A DNA stretch of 10,204 nt from Paracoccaceae bacterium (GTDB lineage: Bacteria > Pseudomonadota > Alphaproteobacteria > Rhodobacterales > Rhodobacteraceae): contig SLPP01000305.1 of the NCBI GenBank assembly GCA_007131945.1, positions 1 to 10,204 on the forward strand, given 5' to 3'. The translations under genes and the position numbers were made by a program. The notes beneath the pieces were generated by a model. It saw nothing but the letters and a program-made list of their open reading frames with translations, was not told where the DNA came from and did not search any database. This document shows positions 1 through 8,632 of the stretch, in pieces (within the stretch, counting starts at the first letter, position 1; each line of letters starts with the position of its first letter).

Positions 1-1
1 C

Positions 2-370
2 GGGCACCGGTCATTCGCCGGCGAGATCGGCGCGAACGCGATCTGGCGGGATCCAAGCGGGCTGGTGCTGCATGCCGGGCCGCGGGCGGAGTTCGGCGAT
101 GCGCGGTTCATGCGGACTTATTTCGGGGTGACGCCGTCCGAGGCAATGGCTTCGGGGCTGGAAGAATTCCGGCCCGGCCGCGACACCTTTGCCATCGGCT
201 TCGAGATCGGCGCCTACCAGCCGCTGAGCGCCGACTGGGGCATCACCGCCTCGCTGCGCTATAACCGGCTGCGGGGGGATGCCGCCCGCTCGCCGATCGT
301 GCGGCTGGGCAGTCGCGACCAGATGACGGCGCGGCTGGGCCTGACTCGGCATTTCACCTTGCGGTTCTGA
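2..370 (+). CDS. MipA/OmpV family outer-membrane protein, C-terminal part
   Basis: The reading frame is open from the window edge, so the start lies outside and only the last 122 residues are visible. They resemble the C-terminal strands of the MipA/OmpV family: a glycine and aromatic rich segment with the YFGVTPSEA region, then a 'LSADWGITASLRYNRL' strand, then 'GDAARSPIVRLGSRDQ', and an end in alternating residues closing with Arg-Phe. A terminal phenylalanine is the usual signal for outer-membrane barrel insertion. In the family such proteins are barrels in the outer membrane; E. coli MipA was described as a scaffold between a murein hydrolase and a synthase, but most members have no proven role. 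The family call rests on remembered sequence patterns; a related barrel family is the alternative. The gene ends with TGA and converges on acnA 110 bases further on. Confidence 0.8.
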   Translation, partial: GHRSFAGEIGANAIWRDPSGLVLHAGPRAEFGDARFMRTYFGVTPSEAMASGLEEFRPGRDTFAIGFEIGAYQPLSADWGITASLRYNRLRGDAARSPIVRLGSRDQMTARLGLTRHFTLRF

Positions 371-430
371 AGCGGCATTCGACGGTCGGGTTCGGAAAGC
401 CCGCAGCTACCGGCCGACAATGCAACCCGT

Positions 431-462
431 GAGGGCAGGGCGCCTCATGACGCCCCGCTCTC
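431..462. terminator. Hairpin between convergent mipA-like gene and acnA
   Basis: An imperfect inverted repeat pairs GAGGGC (431-436) with GCTCTC (457-462), including one G-T wobble, then after an A/C mismatch pairs GGGCG (438-442) with CGCCC (451-455), leaving an 8-base loop. It sits between two convergent stop codons, where a shared terminator is expected. No T-run follows on either strand, so it is not a classical intrinsic terminator; it may work with Rho or protect 3' ends. The structure is seen; the function is inferred. Confidence 0.4.
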
Positions 463-480
463 TGGTTCTGGCCGACGGCG

Positions 481-3258
<2,778 letters not shown>

Positions 3259-3344
3259 CTCACTGGCTCCCTTCTGGCAAACAGAGGTTTCGCTGCGGCT
3301 CTCTAGCCTTTTCCGAACCGCTCGATCAAGGGGTTCGAAACGTC

Positions 3345-3376
3345 TTGTATACCATTGTGCACCGAATGTCGAGCAA
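3345..3376 (-). promoter_or_regulatory. Candidate acnA promoter with GTATAC-centred palindrome
   Basis: Reading on the minus strand, TTGCTC (3376-3371) lies 19 bases before TATACA (3351-3346), a weak sigma-70-like pair with over-long spacing, roughly 90 bases ahead of the acnA start. The -10 candidate overlaps TTGTATACCA (3345-3354), a near-palindrome with GT..AC half-sites. GntR/FadR-type regulators often bind sites of the form TNGT-N-ACNA, so a repressor site is possible, but no regulator is identified here and a 10-base match is weak evidence. Confidence 0.28.
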
Positions 3377-3440
3377 CCTTGCACGGGGGTGATGACCGGT
3401 CACAAGCGGGTGTAAGCGGGCGCCCGACGCTTGCCCGCGC

Positions 3441-3470
3441 TTGCATCGGGTCTTTCATGGCTGGCATTAA
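3441..3470 (+). promoter_or_regulatory. Weak candidate promoter of the DUF1223 gene
   Basis: TTGCAT (3441-3446) and CATTAA (3465-3470) are 18 bases apart, the only sigma-70-like pair I see close to the start. It would place the transcript start only about 17 bases before the ATG. The -10 match is poor. The rest of the 3259-3493 divergent region holds nothing else I can name. Confidence 0.2.
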
Positions 3471-3493
3471 GAGCGCAGGCAAAGGAGTGCTTG

Positions 3494-4375
3494 ATGGTCC
3501 CCGGCGCGACAGATCCGACCGACGCCAGCCCTGGGCGATGCGGCCAGCGCCGGTCGTCGGCGATTCGCGCCTCGTCGCTGCTGGCCTGGCTGGCGGGCGC
3601 CTTCTTCATGGCGCCAGCTGCGGCGCAGGTCTCGCTGCCCGGCACCGGCTTCGAGCGCCAGGTGGTGCTGGAACTCTTCACCTCGCAGGGCTGCGCCGCC
3701 TGTCCACCCGCCGACGCGATGCTGGCGCAACTCGCCATGCGCGAGGATGTCATCGCGCTGGCGCTGCATGTCGACTACTGGGACTATATCGGCTGGGCCG
3801 ATACCTTCGCGCTGCCCGAAAACACCGAGCGGCAGAAACGCTACGCGCGGCGCAACGGCCATTCGACGATCTACACCCCGCAGGTGATCATCAACGGCGC
3901 CGACGTGATCGAGGGGTTTCGTGTCATGCAGGTGATGAACGCGATCGACCTGCATCGCCGCAGCCCGGCGCCGATCGTGCTCGAACTGAGCCGCGCCGCG
4001 AGCGGCGCGCTGGAGATCCGGGCGCGACGCAACGACCGCGCCAACGAGACGCCGCCGGTGGCATCGCGCGCGGCGCAGGACGGGGGCGAGGGTGTCTTCT
4101 CGGCGCGGGCGCATGCCGCCCCGGACCCGAACGAGCGCCTGGCGCTGCACCTGATCCGTTACATTCCCAGCGCATCGGTCGACATCGAATCGGGCGAGAA
4201 TGCCGGGCGCCGGGGCGAGTACCACAACATCGTCACCAGCTGGCAGAAGATCGCCACCTGGGACATGCGCGCGCCGCTGGAGATGTCGGTACAGGTCGAG
4301 GGCACCGATCCGCTGGTCGTCGTCGTGCAGGAACGCGGTCTGGGCGAGATCGTGGCGGCGGCACGGTTGCGCTGA
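3494..4375 (+). CDS. Exported DUF1223 thioredoxin-like protein
   Basis: The 293-residue product matches the DUF1223 family: a signal sequence followed by a thioredoxin-like fold. The ATG at 3494 is chosen because AAAGGAG (3481-3487) stands 6 bases ahead. Residues 1-27 are polar and basic, 28-44 are hydrophobic (SLLAWLAGAFFMAPAAA) with likely cleavage after Ala44, so a periplasmic location is expected. The mature part opens with VVLELFTSQGCAACPPADAML, giving Cys67-x-x-Cys70 in the place of a redox motif, then HVDYWDYIGW (92-101) and TPQVIINGADVIEG (128 on), where Pro129 fits the cis-proline next to the active site in thioredoxin folds. The C-terminal half (about 150-293) is beta-rich and ends in VVVVQERGLGEIVAAARLR. 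The family has no established enzymatic role; thiol-disulfide chemistry is inference. It is divergent from acnA. The 27-residue polar region before the hydrophobic core is long for a signal peptide, and the two arginines in it do not fit the Tat motif. Confidence 0.9.
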   Translation: MVPGATDPTDASPGRCGQRRSSAIRASSLLAWLAGAFFMAPAAAQVSLPGTGFERQVVLELFTSQGCAACPPADAMLAQLAMREDVIALALHVDYWDYIGWADTFALPENTERQKRYARRNGHSTIYTPQVIINGADVIEGFRVMQVMNAIDLHRRSPAPIVLELSRAASGALEIRARRNDRANETPPVASRAAQDGGEGVFSARAHAAPDPNERLALHLIRYIPSASVDIESGENAGRRGEYHNIVTSWQKIATWDMRAPLEMSVQVEGTDPLVVVVQERGLGEIVAAARLR

Positions 4376-4417
4376 AGAGGCCGTCTTCGGTCTCGGGTTC
4401 CGGGCTGCCGGTCGCTC

Positions 4418-4433
4418 GCCCAGGGCCCTGGGC
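4418..4433. terminator. 16-base perfect palindrome between convergent genes
   Basis: GCCCAGGGCCCTGGGC is its own reverse complement and lies between the stop of the DUF1223 gene and the end of the ridA-like gene. GAGGCC (4377-4382) can also pair with GGCCTC (4431-4436), giving an alternative long-range stem over the whole gap. The position fits a bidirectional transcription end, but there is no T-run and a loopless palindrome must open its centre to fold. A protein-binding site is the other possibility. Confidence 0.35.
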
Positions 4434-4434
4434 C

Positions 4435-4830
4435 TCAGGCGGCGAGCGCGATACACTCGATCTCTATTCGCGCGTCAAGCGCCAGCGCCGCGACCGCCAT
4501 GCCCGAGCGGGCGGGAAGGTGGCGGAGGAAATACTCGCGGTAGATGTCGTTGAAGCGCCGGAAGTCGCCGATATCGGCGAAATAGACCGTGCAGCGGATC
4601 ACGCGGTCGAGCGAGCTGCCCGCCATCTCGAGCGCCTCGCGCATGTAGTCGAGCGCCTAGCGCGCCTCGGCCTCGAGCCCGCCCTCGACAAGCCGCATCT
4701 CGCCACGCCGGTGGCCGACCTGACCCGAGACATAGACCGTGTCGCCCACGCGGACCGCGGAGGAGAACGGCAGCTCGGGCGGCAGCGAGTCGAGCCGAAA
4801 GATCTGAAGATCGCGCGCCCCGTCCGCCAT
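4435..4830 (-). pseudogene. RidA (YjgF/YER057c) family gene interrupted by an in-frame amber codon
   Basis: Two fragments in the same frame, separated only by a TAG at 4659-4657, together make a complete RidA-family protein of 131 residues from the ATG at 4830 (134 from a GTG at 4839). The first part has RLDSLPPELPFSSAVRVGDTVYVSGQVGH, the second SSLDRVIRCTVYFADIGDFRRFNDIYREYF and PARSGMAVAALALDARIEIECIALA. The PARS arginine and the IEIE glutamate, which position the substrate carboxylate and water in RidA proteins, are both kept. RidA proteins are cytosolic homotrimers that hydrolyse reactive enamines or imines such as 2-aminoacrylate, though many paralogues have unknown substrates. At the TAG the family commonly has glutamine (EARQALD), so one C-to-T change from CAG explains it. 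No frameshift or other damage is visible, so the lesion is recent, a sequencing error, or read through. Restart at the ATG at 4644 would give only a 69-residue C-terminal piece. Neither upstream start has a strong ribosome site. Confidence 0.85.
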
Positions 4831-4922
4831 GTCCGACACCCCGTCCCGACCCTGCTGCCTGGCAGAGGATGCTGCAAGCAGGACGATGACGCACGCGGAA
4901 TGAACGGGCCGCGTGCCGCAGG

Positions 4923-4947
4923 GACCGGGGATCGCGGCGCCCCGGTC
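4923..4947 (-). terminator. GC-rich hairpin downstream of the lpxL-type gene
   Basis: GACCGGGG (4923-4930) and CCCCGGTC (4940-4947) form a perfect 8-base-pair stem with a 9-base loop, about 30 bases past the acyltransferase stop. There is no T-run after it on the minus strand, so full termination is uncertain and readthrough into the ridA-like gene is possible. The rest of 4840-4977 shows only short local repeats, such as CCTGCT at 4851 pairing with AGCAGG at 4877, and no coding signal. Confidence 0.35.
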
Positions 4948-4977
4948 GGCGGCGGCAGAGCGGGCTCGAAACCGGCC

Positions 4978-5913
4978 TTACAGGGATGGGTCGGCGCCGG
5001 CGGACTCCTTGTCGGCGTTCTTCCAGCGCCGGTGCATCCACAACCACTGGTCCATATGCGCGCGCACCTGTGCGGCAATGCTGTCGTTGAGCGCCTGGGT
5101 CATCTTGCGCGGATCGCCGTGCGGGATCGGCGCCTCGGCCCAGATGCGGAAGCTCACCCCGTCCGGCTGGCGGATGCAGTAGCCGGGAATCAGGTCGGCA
5201 TCGAACTTGAGCGCCAGTTCCGCGGCCGAGAGCGCGGTGCGGGCGGGCTTGCCGATGAAGTCCATTGTCTCGCCGCGCTTGACGTAGTGATCGATCACCA
5301 GCGCCAGCATCCCGCCGCCGCGCAGATGCTGCAGCATGCCGGCGAGCCCCTCGCGCCCGCGCGGAAAGAGCGGCGTGCCGATTGCCTCCATCGCCGCGAC
5401 GTAGCGGCGGTTGAAGGCGGGATTGGCCATCGGCATGTAGAGCGCGCCCAGCGGATAGCCCCGCGCCAGAAGGGCGGCGCGCGCCACGTCGTAGTTCCCC
5501 AGATGCGCGGTGGCGATGACGACCGGGCGCCGCGCGTCGTGCGCGGCCTCGAGCGCCGGCACGCCTGGACCCTCGAGCGGCGCCGTGCGCGCCTGCACGA
5601 CCAGTTCCGCGCCCGAGAAGAGCTCGATCAGCGCCCGACCGAAATTCTCGGGCACGACGCGAGCGAGGCGCTCGACCTCGGCAGCGGGAAGGTCGGGAAA
5701 GACATGGGCGAGGTTCGCCCGCACCCGTCGCCGCCAGCCGATCACCGGGGCGACGAGGCGCGAGACGATCCGGCCCGTCATCCGCACCCGGTGGCGATAG
5801 GGCAGGCACAGCATGACCGCGATCAGAAGGCCGATCATCCGGTCCTGCAGGCGGTGGCGCAGCGATGCAGGCGCGGTGCCCTTCGCCCCTCGCGGTTTCA
5901 GCTTCCTGGGCAT
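4978..5913 (-). CDS. Lipid A biosynthesis acyltransferase (LpxL/HtrB/MsbB family)
   Basis: The 311-residue product belongs to the lysophospholipid acyltransferase-like family that adds secondary acyl chains to lipid A from acyl-ACP at the cytoplasmic face of the inner membrane. Residues 26-38 (MIGLLIAVMLCLP) form a hydrophobic stretch near the N-terminus, then comes the RRRVRANLAHVFPDLP segment (61-76) typical of the family. The catalytic HX4(D/E) motif is His137-Asp142 in IATAHLGNYD. Further conserved parts are MPMANPAFNRR (160-170), RGREGLAGM (185-193), and the C-terminal DQWLWMHRRWK (288-298). The length is normal for LpxL or MsbB; which acyl chain and position it serves cannot be told, so no symbol is given. 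The ATG at 5913 is the first in frame after a basic N-terminus, with only a weak purine stretch before it. It follows acpP on the same strand, separated by a strong terminator, so it probably has its own promoter; I see no clear one. The stop is TAA. Confidence 0.93.
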   Translation of the reverse strand: MPRKLKPRGAKGTAPASLRHRLQDRMIGLLIAVMLCLPYRHRVRMTGRIVSRLVAPVIGWRRRVRANLAHVFPDLPAAEVERLARVVPENFGRALIELFSGAELVVQARTAPLEGPGVPALEAAHDARRPVVIATAHLGNYDVARAALLARGYPLGALYMPMANPAFNRRYVAAMEAIGTPLFPRGREGLAGMLQHLRGGGMLALVIDHYVKRGETMDFIGKPARTALSAAELALKFDADLIPGYCIRQPDGVSFRIWAEAPIPHGDPRKMTQALNDSIAAQVRAHMDQWLWMHRRWKNADKESAGADPSL

Positions 5914-6009
5914 GCGCTCGCCCCGTCTCTGCGCGCGTCGGAATGGCCTTCGCTTCTATCCCGGTGCGCGGCCCGCCGGCAAGCGGCGGCGGTCCGGCGG
6001 GCGGACCGG

Positions 6010-6045
6010 AAAAGAACGGCGCCCCTTCCGGCGGGAAAGGGCGCC
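6010..6045 (-). terminator. Intrinsic terminator of acpP
   Basis: On the minus strand, GGCGCCC (6045-6039) pairs with GGGCGCC (6024-6018). After one mismatch the stem continues for four pairs around a 4-base loop (6033-6030). The stem is followed by GTTCTTTT (6017-6010). A GC stem plus T-rich tail 34 bases beyond the acpP stop is a standard Rho-independent terminator. It separates acpP transcripts from the downstream acyltransferase gene. Confidence 0.75.
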
Positions 6046-6078
6046 ATGAAAACCGGTCGGGCGCGGCGGCCCGGAGCG

Positions 6079-6312
6079 TCAGGCGGCTTCGGAGATGAAC
6101 TTCACCGCGTCGCCGAAGGTCTGGATGTTCTCGGCCGCGTCGTCGGGGATCTCGATGCCGAATTCCTCCTCGAAGGCCATGACCAGTTCGACCGTATCGA
6201 GGCTGTCGGCGCCCAGGTCGTCGATGAACGAGGCGTTGTCGGTGATCTTCTCCTCGTCGACGCCGAGATGCTCGACCACAATCTTCTTCACGCGCTCTGC
6301 GATGTCGCTCAT
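6079..6312 (-). CDS. acpP: Acyl carrier protein AcpP
   Basis: The 77-residue acidic product is the carrier of fatty acid synthesis, holding growing acyl chains on a phosphopantetheine arm and handing them to FabG, FabF and acyltransferases. The attachment site is Ser37 in [10 protein letters not shown]; the flanking helices ([17 protein letters not shown] and [26 protein letters not shown]) match canonical AcpP closely. The length is exactly that of the family. It has the four-helix ACP form of the housekeeping protein, not the longer AcpXL used for very long lipid A chains. The ATG at 6312 has GAGGA about 7 bases before it. It lies downstream of fabG with 182 bases between, in which a promoter candidate sits, and is closed by an intrinsic terminator, so it is likely to make an abundant single-gene transcript as well as any readthrough from fabG. 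Unusually, fabF does not follow it. Confidence 0.99.
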   Translation of the reverse strand: MSDIAERVKKIVVEHLGVDEEKITDNASFIDDLGADSLDTVELVMAFEEEFGIEIPDDAAENIQTFGDAVKFISEAA

Positions 6313-6439
6313 GTCTTGTCCTCGTCTGTTTCGGCGGTACCCGCCGTTCTGTCTGCTGCCCCTGACAGGCTCTGCGGGCCAAACCGTCTTCCGCGTGGAC
6401 CCTGACCAGAGGGGGCAGGCCCCGGCCCGATCAGCGCCG

Positions 6440-6467
6440 CCTATAGCATAGTCATGCGGCTTGGCAA
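6440..6467 (-). promoter_or_regulatory. Candidate promoter of acpP
   Basis: On the minus strand TTGCCA (6467-6462) is followed after 16 bases by TATAGG (6445-6440), preceded by TG one base away as in extended -10 elements. It lies just past the fabG stop and would give a leader of about 120 bases before acpP. A separate strong promoter for acpP is common in bacteria, since the protein is needed in excess over FabG. The match is reasonable but unproven. Confidence 0.45.
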
Positions 6468-6494
6468 ACGCTTTCGCAAGAGGCGGATTCCGGC

Positions 6495-7232
6495 TCAGAT
6501 CATCGCCATGCCGCCATTGACATGCAGCGTCGCGCCGGTGACGTAGCCGGCCTCGTCGCTGGCCAGATAGAGCACGGCGGCGGCGATTTCCTCGGGGCGA
6601 CCCATGCGGCCGGCGGGAATCTGCGCATCGATCCGCGCCTTCTGCTCGTCGCTCAGCTTGTCCGTCATCGCCGTGGCGATGAAGCCCGGGGCGACGGCGT
6701 TGGCGGTGATTCCGCGGCTCGCCACCTCGGCGGCGATGGACTTGGTCAGCCCGATCAGCCCGGCCTTGGCGGCGGCATAGTTCGCCTGGCCGGGATTGCC
6801 GGTCGCCCCGACGATCGACGAGATGTTGACGATCCGCCCCCAGCGCGCCTTCATCATCGGCCGCATCACCCCGCGGCAGAGCCGCATCGCCGCGGTGAGA
6901 TTGACGTCGATCACCGCCTGCCAGTCGGCATCGGACATGCGCATGAAGATCTGGTCTCGGGTGATGCCGGCATTGTTGACCAGGATGTCGAGCCCGCCCA
7001 TCGCCTCGGTTGCGGCCTTGGGCAGGCCTTCGACGATGTCGAAATTCGACAGATCGCAGGGCAGGACATGGGCGCGGTCGCCGAGCTCGGCGGCCAGCGC
7101 GTTCAGCGGCGCCTCGCGCGTGCCCGAGAGCCCCACCGTCGCGCCCGCCCCGTGCAGCGCCCGCGCGACCGCGGCGCCGATGCCGCCCGACGCGCCGGTG
7201 ATCAGCGCGCGTCTTCCGGTAAGATCGAACAT
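6495..7232 (-). CDS. fabG: 3-oxoacyl-[acyl-carrier-protein] reductase
   Basis: Catalyses the NADPH-dependent reduction of 3-oxoacyl-ACP to 3-hydroxyacyl-ACP, the first reductive step of each elongation round in the cytoplasm. The 245-residue product is a classical short-chain dehydrogenase: cofactor-binding TGASGGIG (12-19), NNAG (86-89), Asn111, and the catalytic set Ser139, Tyr152 and Lys156 (YAAAK). The C-terminus [15 protein letters not shown] is typical of FabG tetramers. The housekeeping assignment, as against one of many FabG-like paralogues, rests on the close match of length and sequence and on acpP immediately downstream. The ATG at 7232 is preceded by a GGGGGGAA ribosome site. It is divergent from the glycerate kinase gene, only 79 bases away. 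fabD, often upstream, is absent. Confidence 0.97.
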   Translation of the reverse strand: MFDLTGRRALITGASGGIGAAVARALHGAGATVGLSGTREAPLNALAAELGDRAHVLPCDLSNFDIVEGLPKAATEAMGGLDILVNNAGITRDQIFMRMSDADWQAVIDVNLTAAMRLCRGVMRPMMKARWGRIVNISSIVGATGNPGQANYAAAKAGLIGLTKSIAAEVASRGITANAVAPGFIATAMTDKLSDEQKARIDAQIPAGRMGRPEEIAAAVLYLASDEAGYVTGATLHVNGGMAMI

Positions 7233-7259
7233 GTTTCCCCCCGTTTGCCCGGTGCCGCG

Positions 7260-7288
7260 CTTCTAGCAGCGGCGACGGGTTTGTGCCA
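7260..7288 (-). promoter_or_regulatory. Candidate fabG promoter in the divergent gap
   Basis: On the minus strand TGGCAC (7288-7283) and TAGAAG (7265-7260) are 17 bases apart, with TG one base before the latter. It would give a leader of about 20 to 25 bases before fabG. Matches to consensus are modest, and the same 79 bases must also hold any promoter for the glycerate kinase gene. Confidence 0.3.
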
Positions 7289-7311
7289 GTCATGCGGGGA
7301 GGGAGGCTGCG

Positions 7312-8541
7312 ATGATCGAGGCGATGCGGCAGGAGGCAAGGCAGCTCTTCGAGGTCGCGGTGGCGGCGGCTGATCCGGGTCGGGCGACGCGGCGCGCATT
7401 GGCGGCGGCGCCGGTGACGGGTGCGCGGGTCTGGGTCGTTGCCGTCGGCAAGGCCGCGTGGGCGATGGCGGCGGCGGCGCTCGAGGCGCTGGACCGGCCC
7501 GTCACCGGGGCGATCGTTGTGACCAACGCCGAGAATGCCGCGCCGCTGGCGGGGGCCGAGGTTCATGTTGCGGGCCATCCGGTGCCGGATGCGGGCGGGC
7601 TGCGCGCGTCCGAGGCGGTCGAGGCGATGCTGGCGCGGACCGGACCGGGCGACGTGGTGCTGGCGCTGATCTCGGGCGGCGGCTCGGCGCTCCTGCCGGC
7701 GCCGGTCGCGGGCGTCACGCTCGACGACAAGGCGGCGGCGAGCCGGTTGATGCTGGGGGCGGGGCTCGACATCACCGAGATGAACTCCGTCCGGCAGCAC
7801 CTGTCGCGGCTGAAGGGCGGGGGGCTGGCGCAGGCGGCGGCGCCGGCGCGGGTGGTGGCGCTGATCCTGTCGGACGTGATCGGCGACGATCTGCGGGCGA
7901 TCGCCTCGGGCCCGACGGTGGCGCCGATCTGTTCGCGGAGCGCGGCGCGCGCGCTGCTGCAAGATCGGGGCCTGTGGGAGCCGATGCCGGCCTCGGTTCG
8001 GGCTGCACTGGAGCGGGAGGGCGATGACGCGCCGCCGCCCGCGGCCGAAAACAGGCTGATCGGCTCGAACCGGATGTCGCTCGACGCGATGGTCGCGGAA
8101 TCGGGCGCGGAGATCTGGTCGGACCGACTGACCGGCGACGTGGGCGACGCGGCCGACTGGCTGGTCGGCCGCATCCGCGCGGCGCCGCCGGGGCGGGCGC
8201 CGGCCCTGTGCGGCGGCGAGACGACGGTGAGCCTGCGCGGTCAGGGCAGGGGCGGGCGCAACCAGGAACTGGCGCTGCGGGTGGCCGCCGGGATGGCGGG
8301 CGTCGCGCGACCCTGGGTCTTCCTTTCGGGAGGGACGGACGGGCGCGACGGGCCGACCGAGGCCGCGGGCGGGCTGGTCGACGGCGGCACGCTCGAACGG
8401 ATCGCGGCGGCGGGCGGCGACTGGCGGGCGCTGCTCGAGGATAACGACAGCCATCGCGCGCTGGGGCTCTCGGGCGACCTGCTGGTCACCGGCGGGACGG
8501 GTACCAATGTCGCCGATGTCCAGATCGTGATCCTCGGCTGA
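7312..8541 (+). CDS. Glycerate 2-kinase, class II (DUF4147/MOFRL family)
   Basis: The 409-residue product belongs to the family of GckA and TtuD, which phosphorylates D-glycerate with ATP; bacterial members give mostly 2-phosphoglycerate, feeding lower glycolysis from serine-cycle, tartrate, glyoxylate or hydroxypyruvate metabolism. Older databases call some members hydroxypyruvate reductase (TtuD). Residues 1-230 form the DUF4147 domain with VGKAAWAM (45-52; Lys47 is the conserved active-site lysine), [13 protein letters not shown] (119-131) and [17 protein letters not shown] (157-173). The C-terminal MOFRL domain has [11 protein letters not shown] (312-322), [18 protein letters not shown] (337-354) and [13 protein letters not shown] (393-405). 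Length and motifs are complete. The ATG at 7312 follows GGGAGG by 5 bases. It is divergent from fabG and followed after 91 bases by fabF on the same strand. It has no obvious link to lipid synthesis, and its place between fabG and fabF is odd. Which of gckA or ttuD suits best is unclear, so no symbol is given. Confidence 0.93.
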   Translation: MIEAMRQEARQLFEVAVAAADPGRATRRALAAAPVTGARVWVVAVGKAAWAMAAAALEALDRPVTGAIVVTNAENAAPLAGAEVHVAGHPVPDAGGLRASEAVEAMLARTGPGDVVLALISGGGSALLPAPVAGVTLDDKAAASRLMLGAGLDITEMNSVRQHLSRLKGGGLAQAAAPARVVALILSDVIGDDLRAIASGPTVAPICSRSAARALLQDRGLWEPMPASVRAALEREGDDAPPPAAENRLIGSNRMSLDAMVAESGAEIWSDRLTGDVGDAADWLVGRIRAAPPGRAPALCGGETTVSLRGQGRGGRNQELALRVAAGMAGVARPWVFLSGGTDGRDGPTEAAGGLVDGGTLERIAAAGGDWRALLEDNDSHRALGLSGDLLVTGGTGTNVADVQIVILG

Positions 8542-8544
8542 CGG

Positions 8545-8579
8545 GCGGGCACTCGCCCGCGGGGCGAGCGCGGGCTTTT
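8545..8579 (+). terminator. Hairpin cluster with T-run after the glycerate kinase gene
   Basis: Three mutually exclusive stems can form: GCGGGC (8545-8550) with GCCCGC (8555-8560), CTCGCCC (8552-8558) with GGGCGAG (8562-8568), and GCCCGC (8555-8560) with GCGGGC (8570-8575). The last is followed directly by TTTT (8576-8579), as in an intrinsic terminator. The alternative stems could weaken it and allow readthrough into fabF. The remaining gap to 8632 has no clear promoter; TGTATC near 8597 is at best a poor -10. Confidence 0.5.
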
Positions 8580-8632
8580 CGCGCGCGGAAAGTGTGTGTA
8601 TCAGGCGGGAAACAACGGGATCGGAGGTCGCA

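Noticed and set aside
3259..3384. Upstream extension of acnA by 42 codons
   Set aside because: The extra residues do not belong to the aconitase N-terminus, and a good ribosome site precedes the ATG at 3258.
4435..4644. Independent small gene starting at the internal ATG after the amber codon
   Set aside because: It is the C-terminal half of a RidA protein lacking the N-terminal strands of the fold; it lacks a good ribosome site and is better explained as part of the broken gene.
4840..4977. Possible small RNA or short gene in the gap upstream of the ridA-like gene
   Set aside because: Only a GC hairpin and short local repeats are visible, with no promoter-terminator pair or coding pattern.
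3355..6405. Open frame of 1016 codons on the plus strand across the DUF1223, ridA, lpxL-type and acpP genes
   Set aside because: It runs out of frame with DUF1223 and antisense to three recognisable genes, with no domain of its own. It is a by-product of high GC content.
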